Source: Trileptium ribeirensis
Lineage: Eukaryota; Nematoda; Enoplea; Enoplida; Thoracostomopsidae
NCBI GenBank assembly: GCA_030248225.1
Contig: JASANE010001757.1
Location: 1 to 26,944 of the forward strand
Length of the DNA stretch: 26,944 nt
Reading direction: 5' to 3'
The position numbers and the translations under genes were made by a program. Positions 10,490 through 21,752 of the stretch are shown here, piece by piece (position 1 is the first letter of the stretch; every line of letters begins with the position of its first letter). The notes beneath the pieces were generated by a model. The model made no database searches and was not told the origin of the DNA. It was given only the letters and a program-made list of their open reading frames with translations.

Positions 10490-10761
10490 TTGAGCTGATC
10501 ACGGTTACAAATTTAATAGGAAACAAACCTTACTTGGAAACCTAACTGCTAAGATTATTGGGATATTGCAAAACGTGTAAAATTTATGTATCGTAGTTGA
10601 ACATTCGGCGCCCGGACCGCGATCGGGGCCGAACGAATCGCGTCTTTCGGTAAAAAGGGCATGGCTCTTCGCAGGCCTCACTTTGCTCTGGGTGGGTAAA
10701 CTAAAATTACTCATAGGCGAACTAAGAAAATTTGGATATTACGGTCCGGCGTTCGAGCTGA
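10490..10761. repeat. Dispersed 270-bp repeat, copy A
   Basis: Starts TTGAGCTGATCACGG and ends GGCGTTCGAGCTGA. It is nearly identical to 16837-17098: I count three substitutions and one 10-bp difference. Copy A carries the extra 10 bp inside the loop of a TTCGGC/GCCGAA inverted repeat (10604-10633). GAGCTGA occurs at both ends of both copies. No gene is recognisable inside; an open frame on the minus strand (10505-10714) has no known domain. Confidence 0.85.
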
Positions 10762-11159
10762 AGCATGACTCCGAGCAGGGTCAACCCACAAAATTTTGGG
10801 ATTAATTATCCTTGAGCAACTCACAATGGAAATTGACAGGAGTGTTTCAGCACCGGATATTCAGTGTGACCATCATTGGATTTGTTTAATGGCTTTTTCC
10901 TTGTATGATAAATATTATGCAATATCTTACTTGACCTGTTTCGCATAGATGCTTTGTGATCTATTTTGTATGTAGCAAGCACAACTTCTGATTGTTAAAT
11001 AAGATTTAATTTGCTTAGTCCAGAGTCACCTTCCGCTGCTTAAGTGATATAATTACCAACCAGAGAACAGCTACATTACACGGCCCCAGCCCACAAATTA
11101 CATCGGGATCATACAGTAATTCATAGCTATATAATATTTCATGAACCTTGGTTAATTTT
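10762..11159. other. No recognised gene
   Basis: I find no domain, RNA gene or repeat that I can support. Confidence 0.35.
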
Positions 11160-11340
11160 ACTCATGGTCGCACCCGATTGTCGCGATCTCCAAATGCATT
11201 CTAGGTCCTGACGCAGTCTGAGCCCTTTGATTGTGCAAACAACAAGATAAATTGTCACCCTCAGAGTGACACTGAGTTTTATTTTTGACCATGGTCGCCT
11301 TCGTAACTTCTTCCTGGTATCGCGAATGCATTTGGACACT
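11160..11340. repeat. Small imperfect fold-back repeat
   Basis: A perfect 12-bp inverted repeat, CCAAATGCATTC (11190-11201) and GAATGCATTTGG (11324-11335), encloses a central TGTCAC...GTGACA hairpin near 11255-11275. ATGGTCGC also recurs at both sides. The arrangement fits a short, decayed fold-back element. The two overlapping minus-strand open frames across it are not supported as genes. Confidence 0.5.
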
Positions 11341-13370
11341 GATCAGTAGTTTATGCAAGACCCGTATCGGTCGTCGTTTGTCAATTTTGAACTAAGAGAA
11401 CCCTTCCTCCATAAGACTTATAGAACAAATCGGAAAAGCAGTGTTCGGCTTATACTAATTGTTTTTGTATCGAGGTTTGTCAGACTGTACAATGAGAACT
11501 TTCTTAGGACGTCAAATTTTATTAGGATCACTTAAACTTATAAGAGCCAAATGCTCTTATAATGTTCAAGCGTAGACCCGTGCGTCTCTTCCGAGCTGGG
11601 AATACGCCACGTTACTTTTTCGTAGGATTGACATGATCCTCTCCGGCACTACTAGCCAGATTGCGCAAATAGGTAGGATATGTCTATTAATTGATCATGG
11701 ACTGGCAAGCTATTAGTGGGAAAGCATACTGGTACAATAAGTTATCGGTAAATAATCGTGTTTTAAAACCATCCAAAATAATGTCAGGAATAGGCTTAAA
11801 CCAAGACAGTGGACAGAACCTTAGCACTACCCCCTACCTTTTGAAATTAGCTCGGATCTGAAAAAAGTTTTTCCTCAGAACCGGCGAGGGCAAACCCTCA
11901 AATTTTTTCAGAGCGACTTGATCGCTGAGTTTTGATTTTCTTTATTTTCGGCATTGTCACCCGTTAGGTCGTATGTACAGTTGGGGTTCAGGTTGAGATA
12001 TATACTCGGGGTTCAGATTCCGATTCAGATTTATATATTCCAGATTTACTGTCAGATGTCTCTCTCTCCGTCACAATAGGATTTGGTTGCACGATGGCAG
12101 AGTCTCATCCTCGAAAATATACCTCGAAAGACCGATAGAAATATCAAAATTACCATCGTTCGAGGCAGTACAATGCAGTGGAAACTGCACTGCAACACAA
12201 ACACTCACAACGCACCAACAGCGATACAACACTGAATTGGGATTAGGGATAGGAGACATAGAAGGGAGAAAATAGAAACAAGGGTAGATCGGGTCCAAAG
12301 CTCGGGCCCACTTGCCAGTCCAGCTCTAGGGTAGGATATGTCGAAGTTCTTAAGTAAGAACGAATATTTGTTGCAATGACGCCAAACTACGATGAAAATA
12401 GAATTTTCGGCTAACTTCAGAAGGAACCAACAGTCGCCGCGAGCATAAGACAAACGTTCTTAGGCTCATAACCGTCGTTCCCGAATAGGTTTACCAGAAA
12501 AGTTCGATAGAAACTTTCTCTACTCAAAATTAACGTCTACATACCAAATCAAAGTCAGTAAAAGTTGTCCCCAGCCAAAAACGTGCTATTTTGGACCATG
12601 TTTAGACCTCAATTACAGCCCATCCAAAGGTAGTACAAATGTTCTAACATAGTTCGTGAGCTTGAGTACCACCAAAACTCATCAAAATTTACCGGGACTT
12701 TCAATCTGTAAATATTGAGCGATTCAAAGTTGGCAGAAAATTGCCCTGATAACTATATGTCATTTTGAACCGAGTTTGAGCATTTATTACTAAACATGCA
12801 CACGTCGGATGAATGCCTTTCCGTGTTTTTTGGATAGCCCCATAAAAGGACTATCCCAATTAGTCCAAGGAAAATAATAACATCGGTTCGGAAAAGCACC
12901 ACCAAAGTCCGTACACATCCCCCTTAGAGTATGAAATATGTGCCGATTTTAGATCGTTTTTGTCAGGACATACTCAGTCGGACATCTGCCGCCACCTCTA
13001 AATTTATAGTCCCATGATTGCCCTAGACATTTAAACGACCCAGGACTATACAATGGCTCTTATTTACCAAGATACATCGACGCTAATCACGCACTAAAAT
13101 CCTCTAATTTTTACTTACCACTTTTAGTATAGATCTAGATCCACATGGCCGACTCGATTCAAGTTGGAGAGATGCCCCTTGTAAGTTCTAGGTAGGAGAA
13201 CACTTTAGCTTCACAACGCGTTCATTAGCTTTGGTCCCTTTAGAGGATCCGCCAGAAAATCCATCGACCAAGTCGGTACCAAATAACTAGTCACTTTCAC
13301 GAGTTGCACAGAAGTTGGCTCCTTCTTATCATAGCTCCTTATAAGGAAACTGCGGAATGCCCCTGGCATC
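11341..13370. other. No recognised gene
   Basis: Only short open frames near 11353-11535 and 12071-12453, none with a recognisable domain. From about 12454 rightward there is no open frame of 60 codons on any strand until 15208. The right part may already belong to the degenerate satellite described next, but the period is not visible to me here. Confidence 0.35.
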
Positions 13371-15650
13371 CTGCTTGGTGTGATGACTAGCCCGGGAGCT
13401 CTCCCAGGGTAACAAAAAGTAGCATTGATGGTGTGAAATCCTGCTTAAACGTATCACTCGCCTCCCAAGCCTTTAAACACCTTGTAAAATATCAACCTCA
13501 CGCTAGCCCGTGTTTCCACAGCCTCGTGCAACAACTCCCGACCGCCAACATATTTCACGTGGTTTAGCCTGGCTGGGTATCTCCTCAGGGCATTCAAAAA
13601 TGCCTGGAGAAAAGTAAACGTAAATTACCCTCAGGATAATGACCCTTGTTGTAGGTTATTCCCCCTGGAAGTATTTATTCCACCGAGGTTAGGTTACCGA
13701 TTTCGAGGATGATAGTCACTCCGACCAACTGAGGTTGCATGGGATATATTGGCCCGGAGACAACTCCAGGCCATACAAAAAGTGGTGAATTTGTTTGAAT
13801 GGAAAAGTCGTTGACCACTAAGTCTTCTCAAATACTACGCTCAGATCAACGCCCAGCAGAATCTTAAGTTTACCTGAGTCACTACTCTCATTCAGTACTG
13901 GTCACTCATTACATGGTCTCCATAGAACATTCGGACTTCCATAGGAATAGGTTAGGCAATTGAGTGGGAACGCTCCCAGCCGCACAAAAATTGGAATTCA
14001 CGCATTGGGAAAGTGACACGCCCTTTTGGGCCTAGGACTTCTTTGTTAATAAGACTAAGTCACTCCCGGATTCAGTTTCAACCGTACCTGGGTTATGCAT
14101 TGCGGTGGTAACCTAGATCAACAGGAACAAACTTGCTAATAGAATCAGTTAAAAGTGCTAAACTTTAGTTCTCCTCCCCCCCCCGAAACATGATAGGCTT
14201 CAGCCGTTAGTGCTTTCTGTCCACCGGCTCGACAGCCGGGAAGACGAATACTCTCATGATTTAAAAGTTCATGCAAAAATTAGTGGGACATTGTACCCCC
14301 GTCATCGCCCCAGCGATGAAAGCCGACTTATTCCATCGTATCCCTCCCTAGCAAAGCGATCTAAACAAATCGCACGATGTTAAGCCCAAAATAAACGCTC
14401 CCATCTAAAGTTTATTCGCGACCGCGCATGAATCGGAATCGGGACGATATAAAAAGGGGAGATGGAACCAGCCTCTCGCCCGAGCCTCGAGGGCTCAGAA
14501 CTATCTAGGAGCGTAATCTTTGTCGCTCCGAGTAAATGAACGCACCCCGATACAGGTTCACGCGATGTCGCGATTCAACCCTTCGTGTACCGTGGTACAA
14601 CCCCCTTAATCTATAAATCCGCAACACAGGACAGCAATATTAAATTGCCACCGTTTCGTTTAGTACACAGATAATGGAAAGGATATAGTGTAAACGAGGA
14701 GATACTCTACTTCCCTAAAAACGTCCCCAGAAGCACAAAATATCTCAGGACGTCGACCCGAACAAAAGGGGCTCATTCATGGCAGCTGCCTTCCCGAGCA
14801 TCGGCACAAGGGAAGGTTAGGTTAGGAATACCCATGTTTGTGGTTTAGTGGATCAGCCCTGGCCGTAAGGCGTCGTACCAAGCGACCAACACGTCGCCGA
14901 GGTACCAGAGTATCCTCGAGGAATTATCCCAGAATCGCGGAACTGAAATATCGGATTGACCACGGGTGATCCATCGGTATTCACAATCAATCAATCCCGA
15001 CGAACCCTCAAAGATCGCCCGACCCGATATCCCAAGATATCCCCCCTTACAACCGGTTTCTTGTTTGTAATTATGTCGATTATGTACATAACCACTTTAC
15101 AGTCACAACCAACAGGATAGTCGAGTGGTTAATACATGTATACTTCGCGGAAATTTGAACTTGGTCATTAGGATCGAAACCCAGCAAGGGAGAGGACCAG
15201 GTTCCTGTTGGACTTTTTGGTCCTTGTCGTCCAGCATCACCAAGAATGGGAAAATCTTTTGATCCCCAACGACCACCTCTTAGATTTCCGGATGCCGAAC
15301 GAAGAGAACGCTAGTGACACGCAAGCTTTTAACCTTGACCAAATGACAAACAATCGTATTCCCCTAAGATGCTATTTTAATTTAGGATAGTGGTTAAATT
15401 TCTTTTAAACTTCATAGTCTGGGGACGTTGCCCCGACCGGTCAAAAATGGCTACACGACCTGAAATAATTAGCGAAAACGGATGTGGACACTCGGAAGCG
15501 GGTGAAGATCGAGAGATGTACAATCACTTAATGTTTAATCTAAATATTAAAACTTCCAGGATCCCATCCCATTAAGAGTGATGGTCACCTTCATCTTAAA
15601 CTTTACAGGTCGGAGATATGCTCCGACCGTCAAGAAATTGCAAAACGATC
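13371..15650. repeat. Old satellite of about 190-bp period with a recurrent hairpin
   Basis: A motif of a short GC hairpin followed about 5-10 bp later by CAAAAA recurs: GGGAG..CTCCC (13394-13405), a weaker CTGGGTATCTCCTC (13573-13586), GGCC/GGAG..CTCC/GGCC (13751-13772), GGGA..TCCC (13963-13978), GGGG..CCCC (15421-15434) and GGTCGGAG..CTCCGACC (15608-15628). Spacings between adjacent good copies are 176-210 bp. A GTCACTC-type motif also recurs (about 13453, 13710, 13875, 14058). The two rightmost units align over most of about 60 bp (TTAAACTT before the hairpin; GTCAA and a CGA(C/T)CTGA after it). Units between 14000 and 15400 are too decayed for me to delimit. Confidence 0.5.
15112..15218 (+). 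repeat. tRNA-like pol III unit, probably the head of a SINE
   Basis: A perfect A box (TAGTCGAGTGG, 15118-15128) lies 54 bp upstream of a perfect B box (GATCGAAAC, 15172-15180), the arrangement of tRNA genes and tRNA-derived SINEs. A TTTTT run near 15213-15218 could act as terminator. The acceptor and T-arm stems do not pair well, so it is not a functional tRNA. It sits within the degenerate satellite region. The repeat body and tail cannot be delimited. Confidence 0.5.
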
Positions 15651-16823
15651 TGATATCGAACACGGTGGTCAGTGATCCAATAGCGCTAAACACTGTAGGG
15701 AGTGCAATATTTTAATAGTCGTGTTGAAATATCAGGTTGACTGTGTAGGAGTTAAGCTCTGCACAGTGGTCATTGATTTAATTTTGCCCCTCGTAGAGCG
15801 AATTCCATCTAAGCTATTAATGCCCGAATCCAAACATCGATGGAGTTCTGTGCAAAGTCACTCCGAATCTTGGACCTACGCATCGGCACGAGCAAAGTTA
15901 CCCACAGACCCTCTATGTCAGGATCAGCAGTTTCTACAGTAACGAGTTCACGTTCAATGGAAGGTACGAAGTATGGAATGGTGCAGACCTCGCCGTTTTT
16001 GATTGTCGCATTGGTCTAAGCTCACGCTGCAGCAGATTCTACTAACTCGCCAGCAGAAAACAACTTCTTTAATGCGACGGATTGCACCATTGCAGACTCT
16101 GCCGCTCGAAATGCATGCAGTGTCCTTATTCACTGCTGGATCAAATACACCGTGCAAGCATACGAATTGTCAAACACAGTAGGATACTAACCGTAACACT
16201 TGCTCGTTATTTGTATCTGAAATCGAGGGTACCCAGCCCCGTCCACCGTATTAGTTATATAGCCGTCCGGCAACCTGGGATCTTATTAGGGAAGTATATT
16301 TCATACAATACTGGTCGAGTTTTAAAGCGAAGTTCCGTAAAAAGGGTTCGTTAGGCAAACCAATTTTCAAACTAAGGAGTTGACTAATTCATGATATGTT
16401 GTAATATTTGTACCACACATGATGTCGCATTGTTACCGTCATGCATACTCTCTATGGTATTGCCATTGTCCGTCATTTTGGCATGCACCTTGTCCGTCCC
16501 ACATTGCTGCTTTCAGAGCGAACAATAGTACCTAATTTCCATCACGATTTTAAGCTCCGTGTCTTGTGTCTTCTGCTCGAGTTACTTTTAAAACCTTAAG
16601 GACCGGGAAGGCCCAATCGGACCAATTTTACAGTGATTTCGGTACCTCCACTGTAGGGCAAATGGGACACGCCAATCTTGCTACTTGTACTTGTCTTATC
16701 ACGTTATCATATGAAGTTTCTACAAGTATCCTGTAAAATGTTCTTTTTATCGTATCATTTGTTACCATACCGTGCCTATGTACATATCTTCAAATAAACA
16801 CAAGAGAAAATCAAAACGGATTG
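15651..16823. other. No recognised gene; one nested inverted repeat
   Basis: Contains a two-part inverted repeat: AATGGTGCA (15977-15985) and TGTCGCATT (16004-16012) pair with TGCACCATT (16083-16091) and AATGCGAC (16071-16078). Open frames in this stretch lack domains I recognise. An AAATAAA lies near 16793 without an associated gene. Confidence 0.4.
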
Positions 16824-16831
16824 TCTAGTGT

Positions 16832-17098
16832 CAAAATTGAGCTGATCACGGTTACAAATTTAATAGGAAACAAACCTTACTTGGAAACCTAACTGCTAAG
16901 ATTATTGGGATATTGCAAAACGTGTAAAATTTATGTATCGTAGTTGAACATTCGGCGGATCGGGGCCGAACGAATCGCGTCTTTCGGTAAAAAGGGCATG
17001 GGTCTTCGCAGGCCTCACTTTGCTCTGGGTTGGTAAACTAAAATTACTCATAGGCGAGCTAAGAAAATTTGGATATTACGGTCCGGCGTTCGAGCTGA
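16832..17098. repeat. Dispersed 260-bp repeat, copy B, with flanking 8-bp direct repeat
   Basis: Near-identical to 10490-10761, lacking 10 bp in the loop of the TTCGGC/GCCGAA hairpin. TCTAGTGT occurs immediately left (16824-16831) and right (17099-17106), which looks like an 8-bp target-site duplication. The left side has five extra bases (CAAAA) not shared with copy A. No terminal inverted repeat is obvious, so the class of element is open. No gene recognised inside. Confidence 0.8.
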
Positions 17099-17106
17099 TC
17101 TAGTGT

Positions 17107-19141
17107 TCCTTTTCTGGCAGCGGTTATATGTTCTGAATGTCTTGTCCTGTCCATAGACCACCGCCCCGCACCGAGGCTTGCAGGATTCAAGCGCCGACGC
17201 GTGTCGTTTGTGTCTTGCATGTTAACCGGAAGAAATGTCTAAGGATGGAAGCGAGAACAAGGTCCACAAAAATTATCAAACTTATCACGCTCGTACCACA
17301 CAATCACTGCTAACCGATACAAAATTTATTCACTCAGACTACAATAGTATCACCAAACGACCGATTCCTGAACAACGACAAAATTAGGGCCTAGAATCCG
17401 ACTATAAACCTTCAGAGAACTGTCGGAGCTCTGGGGGCCACATTGGTTGAACTCTTCTGCTGAGAGCATTTCGGCCCTAGTTGGCCAAAGCTGAGACGAA
17501 TTTTACCTAGGATCGCGTCATAACTTACTTCGGTTTACACCTATCGTGCTCACACTAACCTAGGCGAGAGATCCGAATAACTTCCAAGTGAGATCGATAT
17601 AGGAAATATTGGCATGTCACTATGACCTGTGAGCATTGTCAGTGTCAGCCTCCCTGGGGGACCTCCGCAATCATACCATAAACTAGACACGTGCGCAACC
17701 AAACGAGCGGGGTCCGAACACACCTCGTGAAGCGCGCCTGCGGCCTGCTAAGCTCCATAGCTTCTTGGGTCTGGCCAAGAGAAAATGACTAAATTGGCAA
17801 AACAGCGAGTTTTGGGTCCACACTCGAGCTTATGATAGCCGGGGTCGTATGGGCATGGTATTAGGAAGTTGCGCCATGCAGCTGCGTCCCGTTATTACTT
17901 ATACACTACCTACTGTATGACCATTTCACCGTCCCACGAGCCATTTAAAGTTCCGCGCTAGCTAGTATACACTGGTGATAATTTAATAACAACGCTGTCA
18001 CTTTAATCACATAACAAAACCGTAGAATTTTTTATTTATTTTTTTCTGGGGCTAAAAAGATGAAAACATTCGAAGTTTATTAATCACGAACTATAAGAAA
18101 AATTATAATTTGAAGAGCGATATTTTGATTTTGTTTTCTTTCCAAACCTTCAAATCTATCATATTATATGTATATTGAAAACAATGATTTGTTGTTACCG
18201 CTATAATTATTTAAAGTCAATCGCTATATTTATACGCAGCATATGTTTGTAAGCTAAATAGAAATGAAGTCACAACAGCGAATTTAGAAATACAATTTTT
18301 AATTAATGTGTTTAAAGAATATTGGTAAGTGGTAAATTTGGATGTGCGCATGTGCTAAATAATAAATAAATGTTGAAATGTTGTTTGACAGCTGTTCCAA
18401 ATTGTTTTATATTATTTGCTTTAAATTATTACACAGGATTTCAGCTCACCATTTAATAGCAAACGATATGCGGAATAGATGTCGTAGTTATAAATGCGCA
18501 GCGGCATTAGTGTATATAAACATAGCACAACAGCCGAAGCAAACCCATTCAATGCAAACGAAAGCTGCATAACTATAGAAATATTTCCAAATGCAAACGG
18601 TCCTGGAAAACGTCCTTTTAGTAAAAGATTCTGGAAAACGCAAAGCTCTAAAAAATCGAAGCAATGACCATGCAACAGTTCGAACTTTGTGTAAATACCT
18701 GTGTAAACATCGTGAAAACAAAAGCCTTTAACTTTTCTTTGTAGCATTTAACATTTAATTTCTCTTAAGGTCCAGTGCTTTATTGTAACTTTAAGAAATA
18801 AATTCTCAAATATACAAATTTTAAAATAAACTACAATACAAATATATAATTTCTACCATACATACGAAATTTGCATTCACTATAATGCTATGCTTTATAA
18901 TGCACTCGAAGTTATGAGTCAGATGCTTGGTAGAATGCCGTTACATTGAGTACTCAGATTATTTATACTGTATTGTTAGGATAGCGATACATCCATACAA
19001 TATTATTTTTACAGCTATATCAGGGTATTACAGCTGAACCAGAGAGTAAACATTTGTTACTCATTTGTTCCATGCAGCCATAAAACTAGTACGATATGTC
19101 TGCCCTCATAAAGCACCTAGTTTTTATCTCCAAAGCAAAAT
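17107..19141. other. No recognised gene; composition shifts to AT-rich near 18000
   Basis: 17107-18000 is of balanced composition without long open frames. 18000-19141 is AT-rich with short open frames (18378-18572 plus, 18421-18747 minus) that show no domain I recognise. Confidence 0.35.
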
Positions 19142-21200
19142 CTTAGTGACTTATGGGGCATTTAAGATAACTTGAGTGCGCTTTGTCTATAGTTTGTCCC
19201 ACAGTGTAGCGTGTCTGTATGGGACATTACTAGAGTCAAGGCTGACTATCAGTTTCGTCCTGAGGCTACAGAGAGTTCTATATAATGTCCCCATAGTTAG
19301 GCGGAACCATTTGGGACAAATTTACCCGTCTCAACTGACTGTTACAAAAAGTTATAATACGACATATAATGTAATTTTTACATTATGTAATATATTTATT
19401 AATATATTAATGACAATTTAAATTTTGACAGCTGTTCAACGCGGTAAATTCAAATTCTGGCAGCTGCCCAGCACGGGAATTTCAAATTTTGGCAGCTATT
19501 CAAGGCGGTAAATTTAAATTTTGTCAGTTCTCCAGCGCGGCAAATTCAAATTTTAGCAAAATACAAAATTTCGCGGCTGTCCAGTGGGAGAAATTAAAAT
19601 TTTGACAACTGTCCAACGCGGTGAATAAAAATTTTGGCAGCTGTCCAACGTGGTGAATTCAAATTTTGGCAGCTGTCCGACGGGGCAAATCAAATTTTGG
19701 CAGTTCCCAGCGCGGAAAATTCAAATTTTGGAACCAGTCCAAGGTGGTTAATTTCTATTTTAGTAGCTATTCAGCGCGGGCAATTCAAATTTTAGCATGA
19801 TACAAAATTTGCAGCTGTCCAGAGGAAATAAAAATTTTGGCAGCTGTTCAACCAGGTAAATTCAAATTTTAGCAGCTGTCCGGCGCGAGAATTTCAAATT
19901 TAGACAGCTGTCCAACGTAGAAAATTCAAATTTTGGCAGTTCTCCAGCGCGACAAATTCAAATTTTGGCAGCAGTCTAACGCAATTAATTTTTATTTTAG
20001 TAGCTGTCCATCGCGGGTAATTCAAATTTTAGCAAAATACAAAATTTCGCTGCTGTCCAGTGGCAGATATTCAAATTTTGGCAACTGTCCAACGCGGTGA
20101 ATTAAAATTTTGGCAGCTGTCCAACGTGGTGAATTCAAAATTTGGCAGCTCTCCAGCGCGGGAATTTCAAATTTAGCAGCTTTACAACGTAAAAAACTCT
20201 AATTTTGGCAGCTGCCCAGCGCGGACAATTGAATCTTTGGAAGCCGTCCAACGGGGCAAATCAAATTTTGGCACTTGTCCAGCGCGAAAAATTCAAATTT
20301 TGGAAGTAGTCCAAGGTAATTAATTTCTATTTTAGTAGCTATTCAGCGCGGGCAATTCAAATTTTAGCACGATACAAAATTTGCAGCTGTCCAGGCGGAA
20401 ATTAAAATTTTGGCAGCTGTCCAACCAGGTAAATTCAAATTTTAGCAGCTGTTCGGCGCGATAATTTCAAATTTTGGCAGCTGTCCAATGTAGAAAATTC
20501 AAATTTTGGTATTTCTCCAGCGCGGCAAATTCAAATTTTGGCAGAAGTCTAGCGCAGTTAATTTCTATTTTAGTAGCTATCCATCGCGGGTAATTCATAT
20601 TTTAGCAAAATGCAAAGTTTGGCGACTTTCCATCGGGGAAAATTCTAATTTTGGCAGCTGTGCAACACCGTAAATTAAAATTTGGCAGCTGTCCAACGCG
20701 GGAATTTCAAATTTGGCAGCTGTACAACGCGATATTTAAATTTTAGCAGTTCTTCAGCATGGCAAATTTAAATTTTGGCAGCAATCCAATGCAGTTCATT
20801 TCTATTTTAGCAGCTGTCCAGCGCGGTAATTTCAAATTTTAGCAGCTGTCCAGCGCGGACGATTCAAAATTTGGCAGCCGGCCAGTGAGATAAATTTGAA
20901 CTTTGGCAGTTCTTTGGCGCGGTAAATTCAGGTTTTGGCAACTATCCAACGCGGTTAGTTTATATTTTGGAACCTATCCAGCGCGACAAATTCAAATTTT
21001 AACAAAATACAAAATATGGCAGCTGTCCAACCTAGAAATGTAAAATTTGGCGGAAGCTCAAGCTTAGCGTTATACCTAATGCAGTGTTACATCATATACA
21101 GTAAGCTCGGACTATACAGGACAGATATCTGAGTCCGAGCTCACTCGTGTGCAAAACCTGACAGTGTCACTAAGCTGCTAATTATGTCTTCATAGTTGGC
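19142..21200. mobile_element. Dispersed element with 32-bp minisatellite core, copy 2 (with higher-order repeat)
   Basis: Left end (from about 19150) and right end (to about 21195) align with copy 1 at 3428-4340. CTTAGTGAC (19142-19150) and GTCACTAAG (21166-21174) form a perfect 9-bp inverted repeat near the ends, though similarity between copies continues past the right one. The core (about 19420-21062) holds roughly 50 degenerate 32-bp units. Distinctive variant units recur about 574 bp apart (for example AATTTCTATTTTAGTAGCTAT near 19750 and 20320), showing a duplicated block of about 18 units. No transposase is seen. Confidence 0.8.
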
Positions 21201-21288
21201 TTTCACTGTTGTAGGACAATATGATAGTGGCGCCTGACTATTGGACAAAGCTAAGTCAGCCTGCACTCAGTTTAATGTAAATGCCACA

Positions 21289-21404
21289 TAAAAAAATAAA
21301 AAAAAAAAAAAAAAACAAAAAAAAAAACAAACACACACAACAAAACCCTCAAAAAAAAAACAAGCCCCAAAACCACAAAAACAAAACAAAACAACAAAAA
21401 CAAA

Positions 21405-21436
<32 letters not shown>

Positions 21437-21552
21437 CACAAAAAAAAAAAGATTTACCCCCACAAAAGATGAAAAAAAAAAAAAAAAAATAAAAAAAAAA
21501 AAAACAACAAAAAAAACAAAACAAAAAAAAAAAAACAAAAAAAAAAAAAAAA
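21289..21552. repeat. A-rich, almost G-free tract
   Basis: About 264 bp made nearly entirely of A with scattered C. The open frames on both strands (Lys-rich plus, Phe-rich minus) reflect composition only. It lies directly left of the viral relic. It may be a degenerate poly(A)-type tract or an assembly or sequencing artefact; sequence alone cannot decide. Confidence 0.8.
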
Positions 21553-21752
21553 TTTCTCAAATCCATGACCTTTAGATTCTGAAAAGTTTGAAACTTTACT
21601 CTCAGGTGTATCAAAGTCAGCGTTTGGGCGGAAGAGAAAAAATAAAATGACTTCATCATGGGAAAGTATATATTAGCTAACGTACCAATTATTATGTGTC
21701 ATGAAAAGCTATATAAAGTCTCGTCCCTAGAATCCAAATTCATTTTAATGTT

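Noticed and set aside
14813..14826. Telomeric (TTAGG)n repeat (GGTTAGGTTAGG), also near 4694
   Set aside because: Only two units at each place, which is within chance expectation.
18421..18747. 108-codon minus-strand open frame
   Set aside because: AT-rich context, no recognisable domain, overlapping open frames on both strands.
21281..21472. Lys-rich open frame, and Phe-rich open frames on the other strand
   Set aside because: Pure composition effect of the A-rich tract.
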